From positions 1 through 37,527 of the IMG/VR virus record IMGVR_UViG_3300025096_000055: a stretch of DNA of 37,527 nucleotides; one strand, 5' to 3'. The stretch comes from a virus. The notes under the pieces were generated by a model. That model was not told where the DNA came from. It worked only from the letters and a program-made list of their open reading frames with translations, and searched no databases. Position 1 is the stretch's first letter. Each line of letters opens with the position of its first letter. Both the position numbers and the translations under genes were made by a program. Positions 1 through 7,652 of the stretch are shown piece after piece.

Positions 1-713
1 GAGAGCATCATTTTAATCAAGTATCAAAGGAGGTTATTTCCCTAACGCATGGCATTTCTCAAAACAATACTCGGATTGAAGATTTCAGAACTCAATCAAA
101 GGATCTGGAACATGAAATTCAAGTCATTACCAATACATTACAGAACCGAAATACTGAGCATGAGAAGTTAAATTCGTTTAAGAAACAATTATCTGGAGTA
201 TTTGAAAAGTTAACCGATTTAAAACAGAAGATCTCTGAATATGATTTCGTTTACAGTCTTTTAAAGGACGGAGGCGTAAAAACAAGTATCATTAAGAAGT
301 ACTTACCATTCATTAATCAACAGGTTAATAAGTACCTTCAAATGATGGATTTTTACATCAACTTCCAATTAGACGAAGAGTTCAACGAGACTATCCAATC
401 CCCAATTCACGAAGACTTCTCCTATTCTTCTTTTTCGGAAGGAGAAAAAATGAGAATTGATTTGGCCCTTCTGTTCACTTGGAGAGAGGTTGCTAGGTAT
501 AAAAATTCAGCAAATACCAATCTGTTAATTATGGATGAGGTTTTTGATTCTTCTCTTGATGGGTTTGGAACAGATGAGTTTTTGAAGATTATAAGATTCG
601 TTATTAAGAACGCAAATATATTTGTTATATCTCATAAGTCAGATTTACTTGATAAATTTCTTAACGTAATAAAGTTTGACAAAATCAAAGGATTTAGTAG
701 AATAGTAGAATGA
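1..713 (+). CDS. 46: Recombination endonuclease subunit gp46 (SbcC/Rad50-like), 3' part only
   Basis: This is the C-terminal part of the T4 gp46 family, the ATPase partner of nuclease gp47 in recombination-dependent replication, host DNA degradation and end resection. The reading frame is open from base 3, so the N-terminal ATPase half and most of the coiled coil lie upstream of the window. The first ~80 residues are charged and heptad-like (end of the coiled coil). Then come the ABC signature SFSEGEKMR (bases ~430-456), Walker B LLIMDEVFD (~524-550) and the H-loop VISHKSD. Signature, Walker B and H-loop in this order with a coiled coil before them are diagnostic of Rad50/SbcC. The TGA overlaps the ATG of the next ORF. 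In T4, 46 also lies upstream of 45. Confidence 0.93.
   Translation, partial: EHHFNQVSKEVISLTHGISQNNTRIEDFRTQSKDLEHEIQVITNTLQNRNTEHEKLNSFKKQLSGVFEKLTDLKQKISEYDFVYSLLKDGGVKTSIIKKYLPFINQQVNKYLQMMDFYINFQLDEEFNETIQSPIHEDFSYSSFSEGEKMRIDLALLFTWREVARYKNSANTNLLIMDEVFDSSLDGFGTDEFLKIIRFVIKNANIFVISHKSDLLDKFLNVIKFDKIKGFSRIVE
676..703 (+). promoter_or_regulatory. Candidate sigma70-type promoter inside the 3' end of gene 46
   Basis: A perfect -35 hexamer TTGACA (676-681) is followed after 16 bp by TAGAAT (698-703, 5/6 to the consensus). It lies in gp46 codons just before the 52-residue ORF at 710 and upstream of the 985 gene. The predicted transcript start (~710) leaves no leader for that ORF, so the target may be the downstream genes. 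The shorter spacer makes it weaker than the other candidates in the window. Confidence 0.4.
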
Positions 714-868
714 CCAATATAAGAAGACCCGTCGATTACGCTGAATCATTCCACGAATCAGGAATGGTCTTAATAACAGACCCCAGAAGTGATCGTTATT
801 TAAGTCAGATCCATGAACGTTCCAAATTGGCAACATCACAGCAAGAAGAGTCAGAAGAGGACTCTTAA
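710..868 (+). CDS. Small hypothetical protein, 52 aa
   Basis: The ORF begins with ATG overlapping the gp46 stop (ATGA), the arrangement used by many genes in this window. It starts MTNIRRPVDYAESF and ends with an acidic Glu/Asp/Ser tail (QQEESEEDS). No domain, signal peptide or membrane segment is visible. Support is the coupled start, same strand, sensible amino-acid composition and a tight fit between gp46 and the hairpin at 927. I do not recognise a family. An acidic tail is common in small early phage proteins that bind host enzymes, but that is only a guess. Confidence 0.6.
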   Translation: MTNIRRPVDYAESFHESGMVLITDPRSDRYLSQIHERSKLATSQQEESEEDS

Positions 869-926
869 ACCACAGGCACTACGAAGTGCTAGAGAAAGAC
901 GTAGACACTTGTTAAACCGTCTATTG

Positions 927-947
927 AACCCGCCCAAGAGGCGGGTT
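927..947 (+). terminator. GC-rich hairpin, possible terminator
   Basis: AACCCGCC (927-934) and GGCGGGTT (940-947) form a perfect 8-bp stem with a 5-nt loop, in the 116-bp gap after the 52-aa ORF. This is far more GC-rich than its surroundings. Only three T residues follow (946-948) before CGTCG, so intrinsic termination may be weak; it could instead protect the 3' end of the gp46 transcript. The rest of the gap shows nothing clear. Confidence 0.6.
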
Positions 948-984
948 TCGTCGTATATTGAGAAAGTACTAAACCTCCGTACAC

Positions 985-1221
985 ATGTCTAACGTTGTTC
1001 GCAAGGTTCACAAAGCTGAACCAATGCACATGCCTGCTGATTTGGGTGATAATGCGACATATGAAGATTATATTTGTGAAGCAAAAATTGCTGCTTTATA
1101 TGCAAAAGGTGAGACTGATGAAGATATAGTTAAAATGCTTGTGGATCCTCATCCAGATTATGGATGGGATCTTGATATTAATGAGGCTATTCGTATCGTT
1201 AAGGAACTGAGATCCAAATGA
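985..1221 (+). CDS. Conserved-type hypothetical protein, 78 aa
   Basis: A soluble, mostly helical 78-residue protein (MSNVVRKVHKAEPMHMPADL...). It is rich in acidic residues in the middle (GETDEDIVKML) and ends in a basic helix (RIVKELRSK). No known domain is visible. It is the first gene after the 927 hairpin, and its TGA overlaps the ATG of the CobT-like gene at 1218, so the two are probably translationally coupled. A role alongside the zincin/VWA protein is possible but rests only on that coupling. No good Shine-Dalgarno lies before the ATG. Confidence 0.75.
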   Translation: MSNVVRKVHKAEPMHMPADLGDNATYEDYICEAKIAALYAKGETDEDIVKMLVDPHPDYGWDLDINEAIRIVKELRSK

Positions 1222-3323
1222 ATCGTAATGAGGTTAAGGAAAATCTAGCACGTCTTCTAGCAACAGAAGATTTGGTTATAGAACACAGAGATGTTTCTAC
1301 AGCTTCTTTTGATGTTGTGAATCGTGTACTGACCCTTCCTTCATGGAACCTTGCCTCAAACGTCGTATATGACCTTCTAGTGGGTCATGAAGTAGGTCAT
1401 GCACTCTTTACTCCTGAAGCGGATTTAAAGGAGTGTATGGGTACTTTTCCATCTGTTATTAATGTAGTGGAAGATGTTCGTATTGAGAAATTGATGCGTC
1501 GCAAATATCCTGGACTCAAAAAAACATTTTATAATGGATACAAAGAATTAGCCGATCAAGATTTTTTCTGTATAGAAGACACTGATGTTAATAAGATGAG
1601 TCTTGCTGATAAAATTAATCTTAATACTAAAATCGGTCCTTTTATTGATATTCGTTTTTCTAAGAGAGAAATGGATATTGTAAATACTGTATTAGATGTA
1701 GAAACTTTTGAAGATGTAATTCATGCCTCCACAATCCTCCACAACTATTGTACCGAAGAAATCAAAAAAGAAGAAACCCCTCAAAAGGATCCGAAAGATT
1801 TGGAAGAAAAATTGGATTCTTCAAGCATTGGTTCTGATTCCTCTGACGATATTTCTAGTAACGACGTTTGCTCCAATACTGATAGTGATGGCCCTGTTAC
1901 TCCTAAAAGGAGCAACAATACTGGCGGCGCTGATAGTGGGGTGGTTTCTCATACTCCTTCTAAACCTGTTGTAGAGACTCAAGAATCTTTTGATGAGGCA
2001 TTAGAAACCCTTTCTAGTGATAGGTATTATAGAGAAAATGTTTATCTTGAAATTCCATCAGTTAATCTAGATACTATTATTATTGATAATATTGAATTTA
2101 GTGATCATGTTGAAAATAATTTTAAGGAACAAACTTATAGAGTAGGAACAAATAATTTTGTAAAAGTTGATGAAGATTTTAATCAGTTTAAAAAATCTGC
2201 CCAGCGTGAAGTTAATTATCTTATAAAAGAATTTGAATGTCGTAAGTCTGCCGATAGTTATAAGAGATCTTTAAATTCTAAGACTGGAGTTCTTGATATG
2301 AATTCCATTCATACCTATAAATGGAATGAAGATATTTTTAAAAAGATTACGGTAGTTCCAGATGGAAAGAGTCATGGATTGATCTTTCTGTTGGATTGGT
2401 CTGGATCTATGCATGAAGTTCTTCATGATACATGTAAACAACTTTTTAATTTGGTATGGTTCTGTAAGAAGGTTGGACTTCCCTTTGATGTATATGCTTT
2501 TACCAATGAATGGAATGGTAAAGTACAGGGGCCAGATCATTATGAACCTAAGAATCATGTAGTTCATATTCCGAATAATTTTTCATTGATGAATATTCTT
2601 ACTAGTAAGTGTAAGGGTAAGGAATTGGATAATCAGATTAAAAACTTGTATAGAATTTCTTATGCTTATAATAATAGGTATAATTGTACTTATTGTGTAC
2701 CAGATCGTGTAAATCTTTCTGGAACTCCTCTCAATGAGGCATTGATATCTCTTAATAAAATTATTCCACAATTTAAGAAAAGATATAGTCTACAAAAAGT
2801 TCACTGTATTATCTTAACTGATGGTGAAGCTACTTCTGTGAAACGTAGAGTTAATGTGCAAAGAAATTGGGAAGATGAACTTTATCTTGGTTTTGCCTCT
2901 ATTAGAACGGGTAGTTGTTATCTAAGAGATCGTATGACTGGATATGTTTATTCTTTTGTAAATTCTCCATACCAAACAAAACCCTTTTTACGTCAACTAA
3001 AGAATAGATTTCCTTTTACTAATTTTGTTGGTATTAGATTGATTAATTCTACACGTGATTTTACAAGTTTTATGGATATGCTTCTTGTTAAAGATAAGGA
3101 GGAAATTCGTGAGAATTGGAAAAAGAATAGATCTGTTTCTGTAAGAAATAATCTTTACGATTCTTATATTGCTATCTCTTCAAAGGTCTTGAATAATGAT
3201 ACTTCTTTTGAAGTTAGAGAAGATGCAACTAAGGTTCAAATAGGAAGTGCTTTCAAAAAATCTCTTAAATCTAAAAAAATGAATAAAAGGGTTTTGGACG
3301 AATTTATTGAAATGGTGGTATAA
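1218..3323 (+). CDS. CobT-like protein: zincin motif plus C-terminal VWA domain
   Basis: 701 residues. The N-terminal part has a metalloprotease-type motif GHEVGH (His57-His61), followed ~25 residues later by VVEDVRIEKL, whose first Glu is placed like a third zinc ligand. A Ser/Asp-rich, low-complexity linker spans ~190-260. The C-terminal part is a von Willebrand A domain with MIDAS motif DWSGS (393-397), the Thr loop SGTPLNEAL and LTDGEA (~533-538). Linker plus VWA is the layout of CobT, the partner of the CobS AAA+ ATPase in aerobic cobaltochelatase, and a CobS-like gene lies 330 bp downstream. There is no CobN-type catalytic subunit here, so a MoxR/VWA-type chaperone or metal-loading role is equally possible. 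Such phage genes are also annotated simply as peptidases. AT-rich codons match the neighbours. Confidence 0.8.
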   Translation: MNRNEVKENLARLLATEDLVIEHRDVSTASFDVVNRVLTLPSWNLASNVVYDLLVGHEVGHALFTPEADLKECMGTFPSVINVVEDVRIEKLMRRKYPGLKKTFYNGYKELADQDFFCIEDTDVNKMSLADKINLNTKIGPFIDIRFSKREMDIVNTVLDVETFEDVIHASTILHNYCTEEIKKEETPQKDPKDLEEKLDSSSIGSDSSDDISSNDVCSNTDSDGPVTPKRSNNTGGADSGVVSHTPSKPVVETQESFDEALETLSSDRYYRENVYLEIPSVNLDTIIIDNIEFSDHVENNFKEQTYRVGTNNFVKVDEDFNQFKKSAQREVNYLIKEFECRKSADSYKRSLNSKTGVLDMNSIHTYKWNEDIFKKITVVPDGKSHGLIFLLDWSGSMHEVLHDTCKQLFNLVWFCKKVGLPFDVYAFTNEWNGKVQGPDHYEPKNHVVHIPNNFSLMNILTSKCKGKELDNQIKNLYRISYAYNNRYNCTYCVPDRVNLSGTPLNEALISLNKIIPQFKKRYSLQKVHCIILTDGEATSVKRRVNVQRNWEDELYLGFASIRTGSCYLRDRMTGYVYSFVNSPYQTKPFLRQLKNRFPFTNFVGIRLINSTRDFTSFMDMLLVKDKEEIRENWKKNRSVSVRNNLYDSYIAISSKVLNNDTSFEVREDATKVQIGSAFKKSLKSKKMNKRVLDEFIEMVV

Positions 3324-3329
3324 TAAATA
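3322..3329 (+). promoter_or_regulatory. Late promoter, AATAAATA
   Basis: One mismatch to the T4 late consensus TATAAATA, matching the NATAAATA form. It overlaps the stop of the CobT-like gene and lies 20 bp before the ATG at 3350. It would separate the small 82-aa gene, and perhaps the CobS-like gene, from upstream transcription. Confidence 0.5.
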
Positions 3330-3349
3330 AAACGATTCAATTTTTTGAT

Positions 3350-3598
3350 ATGACTGTAGAAGAATTACTCGCTGATTTCCAGAAACAAAAACAAACTGTC
3401 CTTGCCCAAATTAAAGAAGGAGAAGCCACTATATTGGTATTGAAAGAGAAATTCTATAAGTTGGATGGTGGTATTCAGGCTTTACAATTACTATCTGGAT
3501 CTAATAGTTCTCCAGTGGCAATTCCACCGAATCGACCAAAAGGACCTATTCCAGTTACTGGACCAAGTACTGGTACAACCAAGAAAGTGTCTACTTAA
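3350..3598 (+). CDS. Small coiled-coil protein with Pro-rich tail, 82 aa
   Basis: Residues 1-47 form a predicted amphipathic helix/coiled coil (FQKQKQTVLAQIKEGEATI). Residues ~50-82 are a flexible Pro/Gly/Ser/Thr tail (PPNRPKGPIPVTGPSTG) ending in a basic cluster. It has no membrane segment or signal peptide. It sits between the CobT-like and CobS-like genes and has a near-consensus late promoter 20 bp upstream, so it may be expressed late. No Shine-Dalgarno is evident. I do not recognise a family; a small scaffold or adaptor for one of its neighbours would fit the shape but is unproven. Confidence 0.72.
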   Translation: MTVEELLADFQKQKQTVLAQIKEGEATILVLKEKFYKLDGGIQALQLLSGSNSSPVAIPPNRPKGPIPVTGPSTGTTKKVST

Positions 3599-3652
3599 GA
3601 TAGTAAATTAAATTTAATTGGGTTATTATAATTATATTGATTCGTTACATGA

Positions 3653-4537
3653 ATGATCGAACACAAACTTATAAAACGAACTCATTCAGAAAAATCTGCA
3701 ATTGAAACGCCGTTACAAAATCTTATCCCTGAAAAAGATGATACCTTCGTCAAGTTTGGTCCGTTTAACGATATTAAAAACATTATTAAGTCCCGTTTAT
3801 TCTACCCTATATTTCTTACGGGTCTTTCGGGTAATGGTAAAACGTTTAGTATCGAACAAGCGTGTGCTCAACTAAATAAAGAGTTAATCCGTGTCAACAT
3901 AACAATTGAAACAGACGAAGATGACCTTATTGGTGGGTTTCGCCTTGTTGATGGTAACACTGTATGGCATAACGGTCCAGTTGTCGAGGCATTGGAAAGG
4001 GGAGCTACACTCCTTTTAGATGAGATTGATCTTGCTTCTAATAAGATTCTATGTCTCCAATCTATCCTTGAAGGTAAGGGAGTTTTTCTGAAGAAAATTG
4101 GTAGGTTTATTAAACCTTCTCCAGGTTTTAATGTTATCGCAACTGCTAATACAAAGGGTAAAGGATCTGATGATGGTAGGTTCATTGGTACTAATGTACT
4201 TAATGAAGCATTCCTTGAAAGATTCCCTGTAACTTTTGAACAAGAATATCCAACCCCTAACATAGAACAAAGAATTCTTTCAAAACATTTCGATGACGCT
4301 AAGTTTTGTAAGCGTCTTGTGGATTGGGGTGACATCATTAGAAAAACATTCTATGATGGCGGAGTAGATGAGATTATCTCTACTCGTCGTTTGGTTCATA
4401 TTGTTAATGCTTATAAAATTTTTAAAGATAAGGAAAAGTCACTTCGATTCTGTTTGAATCGTTTTGATGATGAAACAAAAAAGTCGTTTTTGGAATTGTA
4501 TGATAAAGTTGATATTGACTTCCAACTTACAGACTGA
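3653..4537 (+). CDS. cobS: CobS-like MoxR-family AAA+ ATPase
   Basis: 294 residues with all core AAA+ elements: Walker A GLSGNGKT (57-64), the CobS/MoxR segment ETDEDDLIGGFRL (~86-98), Walker B LLLDEID (120-126) and a sensor-1-like ATANTKG. CobS is the ATPase subunit of aerobic cobaltochelatase; the phage gene is well known in T4-like cyanophages, where it is usually labelled cobalamin or porphyrin biosynthesis. With a CobT-like VWA protein just upstream, the pair makes an ATPase/VWA module; what it remodels is unknown. A nearby ATG at 3649 is in another frame. The 3' end carries a sigma70-type promoter for the following genes. Confidence 0.88.
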   Translation: MIEHKLIKRTHSEKSAIETPLQNLIPEKDDTFVKFGPFNDIKNIIKSRLFYPIFLTGLSGNGKTFSIEQACAQLNKELIRVNITIETDEDDLIGGFRLVDGNTVWHNGPVVEALERGATLLLDEIDLASNKILCLQSILEGKGVFLKKIGRFIKPSPGFNVIATANTKGKGSDDGRFIGTNVLNEAFLERFPVTFEQEYPTPNIEQRILSKHFDDAKFCKRLVDWGDIIRKTFYDGGVDEIISTRRLVHIVNAYKIFKDKEKSLRFCLNRFDDETKKSFLELYDKVDIDFQLTD

Positions 4538-4543
4538 TATAAT
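4515..4543 (+). promoter_or_regulatory. Sigma70-type promoter before the sliding-clamp block
   Basis: TTGACT (4515-4520) and TATAAT (4538-4543) are separated by exactly 17 bp: 5/6 and 6/6 matches. It lies in the last codons and stop region of the CobS-like gene. Transcription would start near 4550, inside or just after the GAGG preceding the ATG at 4558. Confidence 0.72.
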
Positions 4544-4557
4544 TCTATGAGGTACTT

Positions 4558-5055
4558 ATGGTTAATGCTTGGAGTTTATTATGGGAAGAAATTAATGGTA
4601 CTATGGATGAAACTTACCCTATAAAGGAGAAGAAGATGACTGAGAAACCAGAAGAACCTGATGATTATGCTAAACTTGTTGATCACTTAATGAAGGCTGA
4701 AGAGAATTATAAAGAAGTTATAGGAAAAAAACCTGTAGCCGATTTTGAACAATCTGATTATAGGAAATACCAAGAAGATAAAAGTATGCGTGATCTTTCT
4801 GATTATATTTCTTCAACATATCAAGGACATTATACTAATGATGGTTCTAATGTACAAACTCTTGACCTTATTCATTCCGTAGGTGATGCGGAATCTTTCT
4901 GTCGATCTAATGCCATTAAGTATTTGAGTAGGTATGATAAGAAGGGACAAGCAAAGCGTGATATACTAAAAGCAATGCACTACTGCCTTCTGTTATACTA
5001 TTTCAGCGGCAACACACAAAATGAAACTCCGACCCGTGGTTATGAAACTTTCTGA
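4558..5055 (+). CDS. DUF3310 (SaV-like) family protein
   Basis: 165 residues. The C-terminal ~50 residues carry a pattern typical of DUF3310: a D/A-E-S-F region, then NAIKYLSRYDKKGQ and a helix DILKAMHYCLLLYY. This matches the usual GNAIKYLxR..KG....DLxKAxxYL signature. DUF3310 includes phage proteins related to T7 gp1.7 and SaV; T7 gp1.7 has nucleotide kinase activity, but function here is not established. Two starts are possible: ATG 4558 (GAGG 5 nt upstream) and ATG 4636, preceded by a better AAGGAG (4624-4629). The 4515-4543 promoter would leave almost no leader for 4558, which favours 4636 (139 aa) on that transcript. It overlaps the clamp gene by 14 bases. Confidence 0.7.
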   Translation: MVNAWSLLWEEINGTMDETYPIKEKKMTEKPEEPDDYAKLVDHLMKAEENYKEVIGKKPVADFEQSDYRKYQEDKSMRDLSDYISSTYQGHYTNDGSNVQTLDLIHSVGDAESFCRSNAIKYLSRYDKKGQAKRDILKAMHYCLLLYYFSGNTQNETPTRGYETF

Positions 5056-5713
5056 CAAAACACTTTCGTTATTAAAAAACTTTTCAACTATTAATCAGTC
5101 AATTCTTTTTAAGGCTGGTTCAAAACTTCGTACTATTTCAGTCATGAAGAATATTCTTGCTGAGGTACATATAGAAGAAGAGATTCCAAAAGACTTTGGT
5201 ATCTATGATCTTAATCAGTTTCTTAATGGACTTTCCTTGCATAAGAAACCGGAACTAGACTTTGCTAACGATTCCTATGTGGTAATAAAGGAAGGTAAGT
5301 CTAGATCAAAATATTTCTTTGCGGATGCTACTGTTATTGTAACGCCTCCAGATAAATCTTTACACCTCCCAAGTGAAGATATCAGTTTTGTTCTTGAGAC
5401 TGAACAATTAGATAAGTTGTTGAAAGCATCTTATGTGTATCAACTTCCAGATCTTTCTGTTGTTGGTGAGAATGGCGTTGTTAAATTAGTTGTTAGGGAT
5501 AAGAAGAGTGACACATCGAATGATTTTTCAATAATTGTAGGAGAGACTGATAATACTTTTGTTCTTAATTTTAAGGTAGAAAATATTAAGATTCTTCCTG
5601 GAACTTATGAAGTAGTAATTTCTAAGAAATTGCTTTCTAGGTTTGTTAGTAAGAATTATGATTTGACTTACTATATTGCTTTAGAACCTGATATCTCATG
5701 GGATGATGTATAA
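5042..5713 (+). CDS. 45: Sliding clamp gp45 (DNA polymerase processivity factor)
   Basis: The trimeric clamp of the T4-type replisome; in T4 it also activates late transcription with gp33 and gp55, relevant to the late promoters found here. The protein is 223 aa from this start (T4: 228). The N-terminus MKLSDKTLSLLKNFSTIN matches T4 gp45 closely, as do IYDLNQFLNGLSL and the C-terminal YYIALEPD. The frame opens seven codons earlier at 5021, but alignment to T4 favours the ATG at 5042. It overlaps the DUF3310 gene at its 5' end and the 90-aa gene at its 3' end, so it is likely translationally coupled. In T4, RpbA lies between 46 and 45; instead a long insert is found here. Confidence 0.95.
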   Translation: MKLSDKTLSLLKNFSTINQSILFKAGSKLRTISVMKNILAEVHIEEEIPKDFGIYDLNQFLNGLSLHKKPELDFANDSYVVIKEGKSRSKYFFADATVIVTPPDKSLHLPSEDISFVLETEQLDKLLKASYVYQLPDLSVVGENGVVKLVVRDKKSDTSNDFSIIVGETDNTFVLNFKVENIKILPGTYEVVISKKLLSRFVSKNYDLTYYIALEPDISWDDV

Positions 5714-5975
5714 GGTATGTCAATTAAGTAATGAATATTCTCATGAACGTGTGGGAGAAAAGGAGTATGAAGACTGGACAGATGCTCAGGATGAGGCTGT
5801 GCGTCTGTTGAAATCTGGCGTAGAATATGTGGAGATATTAGAAAGGGCTGAAGATGATGGTCAATGGTATTTGTTACAGGAATTGAATTTAGAGAGGGGG
5901 ATTATGCCGGATCCTAATTTCAGTACTCACTCTCTTGCACCTTATTATGTTAGATTGAGGAATTATGAAGAATAA
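5703..5975 (+). CDS. Hypothetical protein, 90 aa
   Basis: Overlaps the end of gp45 by 11 bases and the next gene by 11 bases. Two adjacent ATGs (5703, 5706) are possible starts. It is acidic, with many Glu and aromatic residues (EDWTDAQDEAVRLL, EILERAEDDGQWYLLQ). The short beta-helix pattern YKVCQLS...EYVEILERA suggests a small folded domain. There is no transmembrane segment. I do not recognise the family. Its place between clamp and clamp-loader genes and its coupled start suggest early expression with the replisome. Confidence 0.7.
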   Translation: MMYKVCQLSNEYSHERVGEKEYEDWTDAQDEAVRLLKSGVEYVEILERAEDDGQWYLLQELNLERGIMPDPNFSTHSLAPYYVRLRNYEE

Positions 5976-6216
5976 ACCTTATGACGATTCTAATTGGAGG
6001 TCTGAGTATCTTGATCTCGCAGGGCATAGACTCTCGCTTATGCAGTGTGAACTCTTAGAGAAAGGTCCCAAGTCTTTATCTCAATCATGGATGCTTGGTG
6101 CCATGCATGTTGATTGGAAAAAGATCAAAGGTTATAAGGATCCAGAACCACCAGATTGTCAATCATCACTACAAGAATGGGAGGCTAGCATAAAAAAACA
6201 TGACCACGACTCGTAA
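5965..6216 (+). CDS. Hypothetical protein, 83 aa
   Basis: A soluble 83-residue protein beginning MKNKPYDDSNWRSEYLDLAGHRL, with GAGG a few bases before its ATG. Trp-, Lys- and Pro-containing segments (DWKKIKGYKDPEPPDC) follow a helical first half. It overlaps the upstream gene by 11 bases and the clamp-loader gene 44 by 17 bases. No domain recognised. The chained overlaps make it part of the 45-44 operon. Confidence 0.7.
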   Translation: MKNKPYDDSNWRSEYLDLAGHRLSLMQCELLEKGPKSLSQSWMLGAMHVDWKKIKGYKDPEPPDCQSSLQEWEASIKKHDHDS

Positions 6217-7153
6217 TGAATTTCTTTGGGTTGAAAAGTATAGACCCAAAACGATTGAAGATTGTATTCTTCCAGAGAATATAAAGAAAACCTTTAGAGA
6301 TTTCCTAAATAAAGGAGAAATTCCAAACCTTCTTCTTTCTGGTCCACCTGGTATTGGTAAAACTACTGTTGCCAAGGCACTCTGCAATGAACTTGGCGTT
6401 GATTCTTATGTTATCAATGGATCTGATGAAGGGAGATTTTTGGATACGGTAAGAAATACTGCAAAGAATTTTGCTTCCACAGTTTCTCTTACTACATCGG
6501 ATAAACATAAAGTCATCATTATAGATGAGGCTGACAATACAACCCATGACGTACAATTACTCTTACGGGCGAATATTGAATCGTTCTACAAAAACTGTAG
6601 ATTCATCTTTACCTGTAATTATAAAAATAAAATCATCGAACCCCTCCACTCGCGGTGTTCTGTTATTGAATTCTCGGTTAGGGGAAAAGAGAAACAAGAG
6701 ATTGCGGCTGCTTTCTTCACCAGACTTAACACTATCTTGGACCAGGAGAGGTGCGAAGCTGACAAGAAGGTTCTGGCAGAACTTATTAATAAACACTTCC
6801 CAGACTGGAGAAGGGTCTTAAATGAGTGCCAAAGGTATTCGGCTGGTGGTACAATAGACACTGGTATTTTAGCAACGTTTTCGGACGTATCCATTAATGA
6901 GCTTGTTAAAAAACTTAAGGAGAAGGACTTTACTGCCGTCAGGAAGTGGGTATCTGATAACATGGATAATGATCCTTCTGTTCTTATGCGGCGTTTATAC
7001 GATGCTCTTCCTATGGCCGTGGACGGGCCTGGTTTGGCTTCTGCTGTCCTTATTCTTGCTCGTTACCAGTATCAAATTGCCTTCGTCGCGGATCAAGAGA
7101 TAAATCTTCTCGCCGCTTTTACTGAAATTATGTGTGAGTGTAACTTCAAATGA
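6200..7153 (+). CDS. 44: Clamp loader large subunit gp44 (AAA+ ATPase)
   Basis: With gp62 it loads the gp45 clamp onto primer-template junctions. The 317-residue length is close to T4 gp44 (319). The start MTTTRNEFLWVEKYRPKTI gives the RFC-type WxEKYRP box. Walker A GPPGIGKTT is at 48-56, DEAD at 109-112 and the SRC arginine-finger motif at 151-153. A phage-type C-terminal collar follows. The ATG at 6200 places the N-terminus as in T4. The TGA overlaps the next ATG at 7150. Unlike in T4, the next gene is not 62: four unrelated genes intervene. Confidence 0.95.
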   Translation: MTTTRNEFLWVEKYRPKTIEDCILPENIKKTFRDFLNKGEIPNLLLSGPPGIGKTTVAKALCNELGVDSYVINGSDEGRFLDTVRNTAKNFASTVSLTTSDKHKVIIIDEADNTTHDVQLLLRANIESFYKNCRFIFTCNYKNKIIEPLHSRCSVIEFSVRGKEKQEIAAAFFTRLNTILDQERCEADKKVLAELINKHFPDWRRVLNECQRYSAGGTIDTGILATFSDVSINELVKKLKEKDFTAVRKWVSDNMDNDPSVLMRRLYDALPMAVDGPGLASAVLILARYQYQIAFVADQEINLLAAFTEIMCECNFK

Positions 7154-7335
7154 ACCTATTGCCAGACTCATTTCAACTATATAATTTACGACAGTTAAAT
7201 CGTGATCGTAAATGGGAAAGACGATTGCAAAAGAATGATGAAGAAAATGAAGAGAGAAATCTTCGTATGAAATATGGTGAGAAAACTGTTGGTAGGGATT
7301 GGAAAAAATTTAAAAAAGAAAGGGGCCTAAAATGA
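7150..7335 (+). CDS. Small basic protein, 61 aa
   Basis: First gene of the block inserted between 44 and 62. It is highly charged, rich in Arg, Lys and Glu, and likely helical. It contains RNLRMKYGEKTVGRDWKKFKKE. A closely similar stretch (NRNLRMKHGKKWKDY) occurs in the 162-aa protein at 24133, suggesting a shared short module. The ATG overlaps the gp44 stop and its TGA overlaps the next ATG. No family recognised; the basic character would suit nucleic-acid binding, but that is inference. Confidence 0.7.
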   Translation: MNLLPDSFQLYNLRQLNRDRKWERRLQKNDEENEERNLRMKYGEKTVGRDWKKFKKERGLK

Positions 7336-7652
7336 AAAACGATTTGGGTGTAGATCCTGACGATTGGTTTGAGTCCACTTGGAAATATATGGATAAAATT
7401 GATCCGCTTACTCCAATAACTGATGAGTATGCACCTTCTTCATATGAACCTCCATATGAAAATCCTTCAGATGCAATGCCTATTGCTAGGGATTATAGTA
7501 TGGAAAATCCTGATGAGAGTGATAATATTGAAGAAGAGAAAGGACTTACTGTACATGAAAAGATGTATAGATTTGCTACAAAGAATGGTGGATCATGGTT
7601 GGGTGGTTCGGAGAATATACAGTTTAATGGAGGATTGAGTGGATCCACATGA
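7332..7652 (+). CDS. Hypothetical acidic protein, 106 aa
   Basis: ATGA overlaps link it to both neighbours. The first ~75 residues are acidic and rich in Pro, Ser, Tyr and Asp (TPITDEYAPSSYEPPYENPS) and probably disordered. The C-terminal part (VHEKMYRFATKNGGSWLGG) looks like a short folded segment. No membrane helix and no recognised domain. A disordered acidic protein beside a basic one (7150) may indicate partners, but nothing more can be said. Confidence 0.68.
   Translation: MKNDLGVDPDDWFESTWKYMDKIDPLTPITDEYAPSSYEPPYENPSDAMPIARDYSMENPDESDNIEEEKGLTVHEKMYRFATKNGGSWLGGSENIQFNGGLSGST

Noticed and set aside
1723-1974. 83-aa ORF with hydrophobic stretches in the + strand
   Set aside because: Out-of-frame reading of the CobT-like linker; hydrophobicity arises from frame shift of Asp/Ser codons.
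3599-3652. AT-rich gap with TATAAT (3627-3632) and an AAATT/AATTT inverted repeat
   Set aside because: No -35 at suitable spacing and the inverted repeat is too weak and AT-only for a terminator.
3868-4338. 156-aa antisense ORF
   Set aside because: Complement of the CobS-like ATPase core with clear Walker motifs on the + strand.
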